Source: Pseudomonadota bacterium
GTDB taxonomy: Bacteria; Pseudomonadota; Alphaproteobacteria; Rhodospirillales; Magnetospirillaceae
Assembly: GCA_021847015.1 (NCBI GenBank)
Contig: JAJZVW010000025.1
Span: 1 to 42,630, forward strand
Direction: 5' to 3'
Length of the DNA stretch: 42,630 bases
Below the pieces are notes generated by a model that was not told the DNA's origin, did no database searches, and saw only the letters and a list, made by a program, of their open reading frames with translations. The stretch's first letter is position 1. Every line of letters begins with the position of its first letter. This document shows positions 9,266 to 16,441 of the stretch, in pieces. The position numbers and the translations under genes are program-made.

Positions 9266-10079
9266 GGATGCCGGCGCAGGCGGCCGGCAGGCGGGGGTGG
9301 CGGTGGTCGGGCCGGTCGGAGGGACCCGGCACCATGCCCCGGACCGACCACCATGCCAGTTCGGCGCCGCAACCGTCGCCCTCCGGCACCGGCGCCTGCG
9401 CCGCGCAGGCGGGATCGTCCTTCGGGCAGGCGAGGCGGACATGGAAATGCTCGTCGTGCCCCCACCAGGGGCGGATCTTGCGCAGCCATGCGCGGTCGCC
9501 GGTCACGCTGCCGCACAATTCGGCCTTTATGGCGGGGTTGACGAAGATGCGGTCCACTTCGGGCGTCTCGGCCGCCAGTCGCAGCAGCCGCACCTGGGCG
9601 CCACTCCACCGGGATGGGTCCACATGGCGGCCGGCCACCATGGAGACCGGCTGCGGCTCGGCTCGTTCGGCCGCCGTCAGCGGCCGCTGGGCCATGCGGA
9701 ACCAGATGTCCACGTCCAGCCCGGTCTGGTGGCTGCCGTGGCCGAAGCTCATGGGGCCGCCGCGCGGCTGCGCCATGTCGCCGATCAGCAGGATGCCAAG
9801 CCCGGCGCCCTTGGCCTTGCGGCCCAAGCGGCGGATGAAGGCGATGGTGTCGGGGTGGCCGTAGAAGCGGTTGCGCTCCAGCCGGATCGCCTGATAGCCG
9901 TCGCCGTCGGGCGGCAGCGCCACCGCCCCCGCCAGGCAACCGGCGGCCGGCGAGCCGATGGCCTCGGGCCGGCCCGAGGCGGGAACGCGGATGTCGGCCC
10001 AGGGGTCGGCGGACCCGGCGCCCGCCGCCGTTCCGGCGGCCAACATGAGAACCACCGCCCCCGCCATCCGGCCGCGCAT
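9231..10079 (-). CDS. mepA: Penicillin-insensitive murein endopeptidase
   Basis: MepA is a periplasmic zinc peptidase of the M74 family that cuts D-Ala–meso-DAP crosslinks in peptidoglycan. The 282-residue protein starts with a signal peptide (about residues 1–21, ending near AAGAG). The metal-binding and catalytic blocks are SHQTGLDVDIWFR and WWGHDEHFHVRLACP. Several Cys residues fit disulphides of the family. The convergent CDF gene overlaps its last 35 bp. The downstream end shows no terminator; the promoter is probably in the short gap before the HD-GYP gene. Confidence 0.93.
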   Translation of the reverse strand: MRGRMAGAVVLMLAAGTAAGAGSADPWADIRVPASGRPEAIGSPAAGCLAGAVALPPDGDGYQAIRLERNRFYGHPDTIAFIRRLGRKAKGAGLGILLIGDMAQPRGGPMSFGHGSHQTGLDVDIWFRMAQRPLTAAERAEPQPVSMVAGRHVDPSRWSGAQVRLLRLAAETPEVDRIFVNPAIKAELCGSVTGDRAWLRKIRPWWGHDEHFHVRLACPKDDPACAAQAPVPEGDGCGAELAWWSVRGMVPGPSDRPDHRHPRLPAACAGILKQAAAAARSP

Positions 10080-10125
10080 GTCTCGGTCTCCCCCCTAGCC
10101 TGGCTTTCTCCCCAATTCCGCACCG

Positions 10126-11259
10126 CTAATCGGTGAAGGTGCGCTGGATGTCGCGGACGGCGGACTGGCTGCTGCACAGGATGTCCACGGCTTCGGGATC
10201 GAATTTGCGGCCGGCCTGCTCCGTCAGGAAGGCCAGCGCCTCGTCGTTGGTCCAGGCCTTCTTGTAGGGACGGTTCGAGGTCAGCGCGTCGAATACGTCG
10301 GCGACGGCGACGATGCGCCCCTCCAGGGACACCGCGTCGCCCGACAGGCCCAGCGGATAGCCCGAGCCATCGACGCATTCGTGGTGGTGGCCGACCACGT
10401 TGTGCAGGATGTCCACATGGGACGCGCGGTCGATGCCGAAATTGCCGGCCATGACTTCGACGATTTCGCAGCCTTTGGCCACGTGCTGCTTCATCACCTC
10501 GAATTCCTCGGGCGTCAGCCGGCCGGGCTTGAACAGGATGTGGTCGGGAACGCCGATCTTGCCGATGTCGTGCAGCGGCGCGAATTGATACAGGAACTCC
10601 ACCCATTCGTCCGAACGTCCGCGCCTGGGCGCCAGCCGCAAGGCGATGATGCGCGCGTAGCGGGCCATGCGCTCCAGATGGGCGTGGGTCTCCTCGTCGC
10701 GGGCGCGGCTCATCTGCCGCACCGTGTGGACCGCGGCCTGGAGCATCCGCACGGCCTCCAGCTCCATCACCGTGGTCAGGGCGACCAAATCGGCGACGGG
10801 GCGCAGCCCGCGGATGACGGAGGGCGTGAAATAGTCGCGCAGAAAGGAATTGAAGAACACGAACCCCTGGAATGCACCCTTGTGATGGATGGGCATGGCG
10901 AAGCTGGAGAGATAGCCGGCCTTGACCAGCCGGCGGCTGAGGCTGGCCGACGAGGCCTGATGCGTCACCATGTCGTCGATGACGCGGATGCCGCCGCTGC
11001 GCGCCACCCGGGCCAGTTCCGGCAGGTCGGCCAGCCGCGCCATGGTGTGCTCGAAGGGGTTGCCGCCCTCGCTGGAATCCACGAACGACCGCAACAGGTC
11101 GGTGCGCGAATCGTAGATCGCCACGGCGATGCGGTCGAGGCGGGGGAATTCCGCGCGGATATCGCGGTGATAGGCGGCCACGCGCTCCGCCAATCCCTGC
11201 TGAAGGGAGGGAGCCACCTCTTCGGTCGATACCGGCATCGCACGACAGGCCGTGGCCAT
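10126..11259 (-). CDS. GAF-like and HD-GYP domain protein, probable c-di-GMP phosphodiesterase
   Basis: HD-GYP proteins hydrolyse cyclic di-GMP and so control motility, biofilm and surface behaviour. The 377-residue protein has a GAF-like sensor in about residues 20–185 and an HD-GYP domain after that. The metal site is seen in APLHDIGKIGVPD and the GYP signature in HHHECVDGSGYPLGL, followed by VADVFDALTSNRPYK. It has no signal peptide or membrane segment, so the input is probably cytoplasmic. GAGGAG about eight bases upstream supports the ATG at 11259. It is transcribed towards mepA after a 46-bp gap. Confidence 0.9.
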   Translation of the reverse strand: MATACRAMPVSTEEVAPSLQQGLAERVAAYHRDIRAEFPRLDRIAVAIYDSRTDLLRSFVDSSEGGNPFEHTMARLADLPELARVARSGGIRVIDDMVTHQASSASLSRRLVKAGYLSSFAMPIHHKGAFQGFVFFNSFLRDYFTPSVIRGLRPVADLVALTTVMELEAVRMLQAAVHTVRQMSRARDEETHAHLERMARYARIIALRLAPRRGRSDEWVEFLYQFAPLHDIGKIGVPDHILFKPGRLTPEEFEVMKQHVAKGCEIVEVMAGNFGIDRASHVDILHNVVGHHHECVDGSGYPLGLSGDAVSLEGRIVAVADVFDALTSNRPYKKAWTNDEALAFLTEQAGRKFDPEAVDILCSSQSAVRDIQRTFTD

Positions 11260-11470
11260 GCGCCCGTTCTCCTCAAGCCTCAGTTGAAGCCGCGTTCAAA
11301 AAGACTATCGAAATGAGAATAACGCCCGGTTTTGCCAGGAGTCCCCGGACTTCCGAGCCAGGCATACTAGCAACGCCCCGCGTAAAATCAAAGCTCCGAT
11401 GATTTTATTTCATTTCTAAACAGGTTCATCCTTGCTGATCGTCTTCGCGGCATCTCTCAGTATTTGGCCG
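11260..11470. other. AT-richer intergenic spacer upstream of the HD-GYP gene
   Basis: About 210 bp that are clearly richer in A and T than the surroundings (11290–11460). It should hold the promoter of the HD-GYP gene, but no convincing -35/-10 pair was identified. The ancestral stop codon of the acyl-CoA synthetase (TGA on the minus strand, 11457–11459) lies at its right end; see the element at 11471–11637. Confidence 0.5.
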
Positions 11471-11637
11471 CCCTCTCCCGCTGGGCTGTTCAGTGCTCGG
11501 CTTGTGACGTGTCCCTCATTGTCATTCCGAGCCGGAGGCGAGGAATCTTTCAGGCACTGTCGCGTGAAAGATCCCTCCGTCGCTCCGCTCTCTCGGGATG
11601 ACGATCAGAACTGAACAGAGCCATGGCCCTTTCCCGC
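11471..11637. mobile_element. MITE-like element inserted into the 3' end of the acyl-CoA synthetase gene
   Basis: The element (11482–11626, 145 bp) is a close relative of the one at 7662–7806: same size, same inner palindrome and the same inner arm GGGCTGTTCAGT / ACTGAACAG. The flanks CCCTCTCCCGC (11471–11481) and CCCTTTCCCGC (11627–11637) are 11-bp direct repeats with one mismatch, as expected of an aged target duplication. Its right end lies inside the synthetase reading frame and supplies that protein's last residues. Confidence 0.8.
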
Positions 11638-13241
11638 AGGACGTATTTCCGGATCTTGCCGGTCGAGGTCTTGGGCAGGGGTCCGAACACCACGGTGCGC
11701 GGGCATTTGAAATGCGCCAGGCGCTGCCGGCAGAAGTCGATGATGTCGGACTCGCTGGGATCGCTGCCGGGCTTGGGATCGACGAAGGCGCAGGGTGTCT
11801 CGCCCCATGTCTCGTCGGGCCGGGCCACCACCGCCGCCTCCAGCACCGCCGGATGCTGATAGAGGATGCTCTCGACCTCGATGGTCGAGATGTTCTCGCC
11901 GCCGGAGATGATGATATCCTTGGAGCGGTCGCGGATTTCGATGTAGCCGTCGGCGTGGACGATTCCCAGATCGCCGGTATGGAACCAGCCGCCGCGGAAC
12001 GCCTCGCGGGTGGCCTTGGCGTTCTTCAGATAGCCCTTCATCACCGCGTTGCCGCGGAAGAACACCTCGCCCAGGGTGGTCCCGTCGCGGGGCACCGGCT
12101 CCAGGGTGTCGGGGTCGGCGACCATCAGCCCCTCCTGCATCACGTAGCGCACCCCTTGGCGGGCCTTCAGCCGCGCCCGCTCCTCCAGCGGCAGGCCATC
12201 CCATTCCTCGTGCCAGGCGCACACCGCGGTGGGGCCGTACACCTCGGTCAGTCCATAGACGTGGGTGAGCCTGAACCCCTGGCCCTCCAGCCGCCCGATC
12301 ACCGCCGCGGGCGGCGGCGCGGCGGCGGTCATGAACTCCACCGTGCGGGCCAGGGGCCGGCGTTCGGAGTCCGGGGCGTTGACCAGCATGCCCATGACGA
12401 TCGGCGCCCCGCACATGTGGGTCACGCCGTGCCGTTCGATCGCCTGGAACATGCGGCCCGCGTCCACCCGGCGCAGGCACACGTGGGTGCCGGCCATGGC
12501 GGTGATCGTCCAGGGGAAGCACCAGCCGTTGCAATGGAACATCGGCAGCGTCCACAGGTACACCGGATGGCCGCCCATGCCCCAGGTGACGGCGTTGCCG
12601 ATGGCGTTGAGATAGGCGCCGCGGTGGTGGTAGACCACGCCCTTGGGATCGCCGGTGGTCCCCGAGGTATAGTTCAGCGAGATCGCCTCCCACTCGTCCC
12701 GGGGCCAACGCCAGGCGAAATCCGGATCGCCGGTCTCCAGGAAGCGCTCGTAGGTCGTCGCGCCCAGCAATTCCCCGCCGCGGGCCAGGGGGTCGTCGAT
12801 ATCGATGACGACCGGTTTTCGCGGCAGCATGGCCAGCGCCTGGGCGATCACATCCGAAAATTCGCGGTCGGTGATCAGCACCTTGGCTTGTCCGTGCCCG
12901 AGAATGAAGGCCAGGGCTCCGGCGTCGAGGCGGATGTTGAGGGGGTTGAGGACGGCCCCGGTCATCGGCACGCCGAAATGCGCCTCGAAGGCCGGCGGCG
13001 TATTGGGCGCCATCACCGCCACCGTGTCGCCGGGACCGACGCCGATGCGCGACAGGGCCGAGGCTAGGCGCCGCACCCGCCGATAGGTCTCGGCCCAGGT
13101 GTGGCGCCCCTCTCCATGGACGACGGCGACGCGGTCCGGGTAAACCGAGGCGGAGCGCTCGATGAAGCCGAGCGGGGTGAGCGGAACATGGTTGGCGATG
13201 TTCCGGTCGAGATCGCGGTCGTCACAGGACCGTTCGTCCAT
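11550..13241 (-). CDS. AMP-forming acyl-CoA synthetase with element-derived C-terminus
   Basis: The 563-residue enzyme belongs to the ANL superfamily and would activate a carboxylic acid with ATP and join it to CoA. The P-loop-like motif YTSGTTGDPKGV, the THVYGLTEVYGPT block, GWFHTGDLG and the C-terminal lysine motif PKTSTGKIRK are all present. It most resembles the short- to medium-chain or plant AAE-like group; the exact acid is unknown. The ATG at 13241 has GGAGGGG upstream. The final residues (after RERAMALF) are encoded by an inserted element; without it the protein would end RERAAKY. It is divergent from the lipid kinase gene. Confidence 0.92.
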   Translation of the reverse strand: MDERSCDDRDLDRNIANHVPLTPLGFIERSASVYPDRVAVVHGEGRHTWAETYRRVRRLASALSRIGVGPGDTVAVMAPNTPPAFEAHFGVPMTGAVLNPLNIRLDAGALAFILGHGQAKVLITDREFSDVIAQALAMLPRKPVVIDIDDPLARGGELLGATTYERFLETGDPDFAWRWPRDEWEAISLNYTSGTTGDPKGVVYHHRGAYLNAIGNAVTWGMGGHPVYLWTLPMFHCNGWCFPWTITAMAGTHVCLRRVDAGRMFQAIERHGVTHMCGAPIVMGMLVNAPDSERRPLARTVEFMTAAAPPPAAVIGRLEGQGFRLTHVYGLTEVYGPTAVCAWHEEWDGLPLEERARLKARQGVRYVMQEGLMVADPDTLEPVPRDGTTLGEVFFRGNAVMKGYLKNAKATREAFRGGWFHTGDLGIVHADGYIEIRDRSKDIIISGGENISTIEVESILYQHPAVLEAAVVARPDETWGETPCAFVDPKPGSDPSESDIIDFCRQRLAHFKCPRTVVFGPLPKTSTGKIRKYVLRERAMALFSSDRHPERAERRRDLSRDSA

Positions 13242-13368
13242 CCTCACCCCTCCCCGCCCAAGGAAGGCCAGCGATACGCGAGTGTGTGACGTTACGCCGC
13301 TATTTTCAATAGTTATCGTCCTAAGCTGAGTTATTGACAACGGCGGGGGTCCGGGCCTGTCATTCGGC

Positions 13369-14268
13369 ATGCGTCTCGCCTTCGTCGTCAATTCCTCGGC
13401 GGGAAGTTTCCGCCACCTCCCCCGCGAGGCCACCGTCGCCGCCGTGGCCGAGGCGCTCCGCGCCGCCGGCCACGACGTCACGGTCGCCGTCCATCCGCCC
13501 CGCGCACTGGCGGCTGCCCTGGCGGCCCTGGCCCGCGAGAGCGGATTCGACGCCGTCCTGGTGGGCGGCGGCGACGGCAGCGTGCTCTCGGCCATCCTCG
13601 CCGGGCTCGGGATCCGCGTTCCGCTCGGCGTGATACCCCTCGGCACCCTCAACCTGTTCGCCCGCGACCTCGGCCTGCCGCCGGATCCCGTGGAGGCCGC
13701 GCGCCGGCTGGCCGGGGCCGCGGCTTGCCGCATCGACCTCGCCGAGGTCAACGGCACGCCCTTCGCCATATGGGCGTCGCTGGGAATGCACCCTTGGATG
13801 GTGCGCCGCCGCGACCATCTGCAACGGGACGGCATGGGCAAATGGCGGGCCGTGGCCCTGGCGGCGCTCCGCGCCCTGCGCCGCTGCCCCATGGTCAAGG
13901 TCCGGCTGGCGCTGAGGGGCGAGGTGGTGACCGCCGCCACGCCGATGATCGTGGTCACCAACAACGCCTGGCGCTGGGGCTCGCCCCCCACCCGGCCCGC
14001 CCTCGACGAAGGTGTGCTGGAGGTGCATGTGGCGCGCTGCTCGTCGCGCCTGTCCCTGGCCTGGCTGGCGTTCAAGGCCTTGCTGGGGCGCCCGCTCGGC
14101 CACCTGATCGAAACCTTCCGCGCCGACACGGTCGAGGTCATGAGCCGCAAGCGCAGGCTCATGCTGTCCCTGGACGGCGAGGTGACGGTGATGGCCTCGC
14201 CGCTGGTGTTCCGCGCCCGGCCTAAGGCGCTGACGGTGCTGATGCCCCCCCACGGCTGCTCGCCATGA
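13369..14268 (+). CDS. Diacylglycerol/lipid kinase family protein
   Basis: The 299-residue protein has the DAGK catalytic fold, which phosphorylates lipid hydroxyl groups with ATP. The nucleotide site is seen in DAVLVGGGDGSVLSAI (GGDGS in place of the common GGDGT), and the second signature is IPLGTLNLFARDLG. The C-terminal part (about residues 130–290) is the beta-sandwich domain of the family. The length is typical of YegS/DgkB-like proteins. It is followed after 10 bp by a metallophosphoesterase gene, so the two are likely one unit, possibly acting on the same lipid or nucleotide pool. The substrate is not determined by the sequence. Confidence 0.9.
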   Translation: MRLAFVVNSSAGSFRHLPREATVAAVAEALRAAGHDVTVAVHPPRALAAALAALARESGFDAVLVGGGDGSVLSAILAGLGIRVPLGVIPLGTLNLFARDLGLPPDPVEAARRLAGAAACRIDLAEVNGTPFAIWASLGMHPWMVRRRDHLQRDGMGKWRAVALAALRALRRCPMVKVRLALRGEVVTAATPMIVVTNNAWRWGSPPTRPALDEGVLEVHVARCSSRLSLAWLAFKALLGRPLGHLIETFRADTVEVMSRKRRLMLSLDGEVTVMASPLVFRARPKALTVLMPPHGCSP

Positions 14269-14278
14269 GGGAGGCGCC

Positions 14279-15052
14279 ATGAGGATCGTCGCCCACCTCT
14301 CGGACCTGCATTTCGGCCGCACCGACCCGGCCGTGGTCGAGGCGCTGCTGGCCGACCTCGACCGTCACCGCCCCGATCTGGTGATCGTCTCGGGCGATCT
14401 CACCCAGCGAGCCAGGACCCGCCAGTTCGCCGAGGCCCGGCGCTTCCTGGACCGGCTCGCCGCTCCGGCTCTGGCGGTGCCGGGCAACCACGACCTGGCG
14501 CCGCTCTACCGCCCGCTGGCGCGGCTGTTCCGCCCGCGCGCGCGTTTCCGCCGCAACCTTCCCGGCCACGATCCCCGCCCGGTGTGGAGCGACGGCGAGG
14601 TGGTGGCCGTCGGCCTCGACAGCACCCGCCACCTGCGCTGGATCAGCGGCAAGCTGCGCACCAGCCATCTCGACCATGTGGAGGCGGTGCTGGCAGGCGC
14701 CCCGCCCGCCGCCTGCCGAATCGCCTTCCTCCACCATCCGCCGGCCACCGCGCCCGCCGGCCACGGGTTCGGCGCCCTGGCCGAGCGCGGCATCGACCTC
14801 ATCCTCGCCGGGCACGTCCACCGCAGCGGCACGGACATCGTGCGGGGCCGCGACGGCGCCGCGGCGGTCCTGGTGCAATCCGCCACCGCCTGCTCGACCC
14901 GCCTGCGCGACGAGGCCAACGCCTACGGTCTGATCCGCATCGCCATGCCGACAATCGAGGTGACCGTCCAGGGCTGGACCGGCGAGACCTTCCACCCCCG
15001 CCACACCAGGCGGTTCGAGAAGACCGGCAAGGGATGGCGGGAGGTGGCGTGA
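14279..15052 (+). CDS. Calcineurin-like metallophosphoesterase
   Basis: The 257-residue protein carries the full set of metal-binding motifs of calcineurin-type phosphoesterases: SDLHFG, VSGDLTQR, VPGNHD, LHHPP and GHVHRSG. These bind two metal ions and cleave phosphomonoesters or diesters. It has no signal peptide, so it should act in the cytoplasm. It begins 10 bp after the lipid kinase gene and is very probably co-transcribed with it. The family covers cyclic nucleotide, nucleotide-sugar and lipid phosphoesterases, and the sequence alone does not choose between them. Confidence 0.92.
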   Translation: MRIVAHLSDLHFGRTDPAVVEALLADLDRHRPDLVIVSGDLTQRARTRQFAEARRFLDRLAAPALAVPGNHDLAPLYRPLARLFRPRARFRRNLPGHDPRPVWSDGEVVAVGLDSTRHLRWISGKLRTSHLDHVEAVLAGAPPAACRIAFLHHPPATAPAGHGFGALAERGIDLILAGHVHRSGTDIVRGRDGAAAVLVQSATACSTRLRDEANAYGLIRIAMPTIEVTVQGWTGETFHPRHTRRFEKTGKGWREVA

Positions 15053-15087
15053 GCGCCCGACAGGGCGGTGCGGGTGACGGGAACGGG

Positions 15088-15170
15088 TTCGTCATTCCGA
15101 GCGCCAGTGAGGAATCTTTCGGGCGGGATGCGTGAACGATCCTTCGCCGGCGCTCGGGATAACCGCAATA
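15088..15170. repeat. REP-like palindrome between convergent genes
   Basis: One copy of the dispersed element (from GTCATTCCGAGCGCCAG to GGCGCTCGGGATAACC) lies between the stop codons of the phosphoesterase and methyltransferase genes. No clear outer arms or direct repeats were found. Its fold-back could act as a two-way transcription terminator. Confidence 0.7.
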
Positions 15171-15178
15171 TCCGCCGG

Positions 15179-16000
15179 TTACCGGCGTTTCTTCACCTTC
15201 ATCCAGAAGGAATTGCTGGGCGCGGGGAAGGCATTGGCGCCGATGGCCTGCCAGATCGGCGCCGAGCGGGCGGACAAAGGCGCGTCCTGGGAGACGAAAT
15301 AGGCGGGGAAGATCGGCTCCAGCCACCGCCCGCCGCCCAGCATCAAGGCGGCCAGCAGGTATTGCTCGTTGTAGAGCAGCCCCTCGGCCGGCGGCGGGTA
15401 ATCGTAGGGCAGATAGACGTCATGGACGTGGACCACGACACCCGGCTCCAGGGCTGGCAGCACCTCCAGGAACAGGGCGGTGACGTCGGAATTCTCGAAG
15501 CTGCGGTGCGAGGAATCGATGAACAGCACGTCGCCGGCCTTGAGCTTGGCGAACAGCCCCGCCCCCACATTTTCCGCCGGGGCGCGGATCACTTCGTCGC
15601 ACAGGGCGTCGATCTCGGCCCTGGGCTGGGGGTCGACGGACACCACCTTGGTCCTGAGGTCGTTGTCGCGTATGGCGCGGCGCGCGAACCTGGTGGAATT
15701 GCCCGAGCCCACCTCGATGAGGAGCCGCGGATTGATGCCCGCCAGGAAGCCGTACAGCGCCACGGCGTCGAATCCGGTGAACCACGGGTTCATCCAGCGC
15801 GGCAGGGGGCTGTCATCGGGCGCGTCATGCGGAATGGCCGCCAGCTTCGGCGCCAGGGCGGCGAAACGGTCCAGCGTTCCGGCATAGGCCTGGCGGTTGG
15901 CGCCCACGATCTCGGCCAAAGCGGCGTGCGGCGGATTGCCGAACCCCCAGCGCGGCCGGCAGGTGTAGCTGTAATTCCCAAGCGTGACGGTGGCGGCCAC
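15179..16000 (-). CDS. Class I SAM-dependent methyltransferase
   Basis: The 273-residue protein has a Rossmann-type methyltransferase fold. The SAM motif is LLIEVGSGNSTRFA, followed by VVSVDPQPR, then VLFIDSSHRSFENSD and VVVHVHDVYLPYD, as in the Methyltransf_24 group. No substrate can be named. The frame is open to an ATG at 16129, but those 43 extra residues are a translation of the REP-like element (SSSLALHRNDKPGLSSRAE is typical). The GTG at 16000, with a G-rich stretch just upstream, is therefore preferred, though not proven. It is divergent from the TPR glycosyltransferase gene, so the two may share a role in modifying cell-surface or protein substrates. Confidence 0.75.
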   Translation of the reverse strand: MAATVTLGNYSYTCRPRWGFGNPPHAALAEIVGANRQAYAGTLDRFAALAPKLAAIPHDAPDDSPLPRWMNPWFTGFDAVALYGFLAGINPRLLIEVGSGNSTRFARRAIRDNDLRTKVVSVDPQPRAEIDALCDEVIRAPAENVGAGLFAKLKAGDVLFIDSSHRSFENSDVTALFLEVLPALEPGVVVHVHDVYLPYDYPPPAEGLLYNEQYLLAALMLGGGRWLEPIFPAYFVSQDAPLSARSAPIWQAIGANAFPAPSNSFWMKVKKRR

Positions 16001-16040
16001 CGGGTCCCCCTGCGGTTTGTCAGCCGGCTTTCCCGCCCGC

Positions 16041-16432
16041 GCTCCGCCCGAAAGGTCCCTCGGCTCCGCTCGGGACGACAATCCCGGTTTGTCGTTCCGA
16101 TGGAGCGCCAGCGACGAGGAATCGTTCACGCACCCCGCCCGAAAGGTCCATCAGGTCCAGGATGACAGCGAAAAAGACGGCCGATCGTTCCCCCTGTCCA
16201 TAGCACGAACCCGCCGGCCGCGCATCGGCGGCCCGAACGCCATTCCGCATTTCTTGTTGTCATCCCCCACACAACCGAACGATCTTTCCGCGGAGTGCGT
16301 GAAAGGTTCCTCGTCGCTGGCGCTCCATCGGAACGACGAACCGGGACTGTCGTCCCGAGCGGAGCCGGGGGACCTTTCGGGCAGGGCGCTTGAATGCTCC
16401 CTTCTCGCGTGCGCTCGCTCGGGATGACGGTG
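16041..16432. repeat. Two REP-like composites in inverted orientation
   Basis: Arms at about 16041–16135 and 16293–16390 are reverse complements over most of their length. For example, GATGGAGCGCCAGCGACGAG on the left faces CTCGTCGCTGGCGCTCCATC on the right. Further core ends lie at 16160–16170 and about 16420–16430. The structure fills the gap between the divergent methyltransferase and TPR/GT41 genes (16001–16441, 441 bp). No gene or clear promoter is seen inside. Confidence 0.75.
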
Positions 16433-16441
16433 CGGACCATC

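Noticed and set aside
7703-9442. Long minus-strand frame of 579 codons opposite the CDF gene
   Set aside because: The CDF gene on the plus strand has clear conserved motifs; the opposite frame has none.
13321-13368. TTGACA at 13334–13339 as the promoter of the lipid kinase gene
   Set aside because: No acceptable -10 lies at 16–18 bp, and the start codon is too close.
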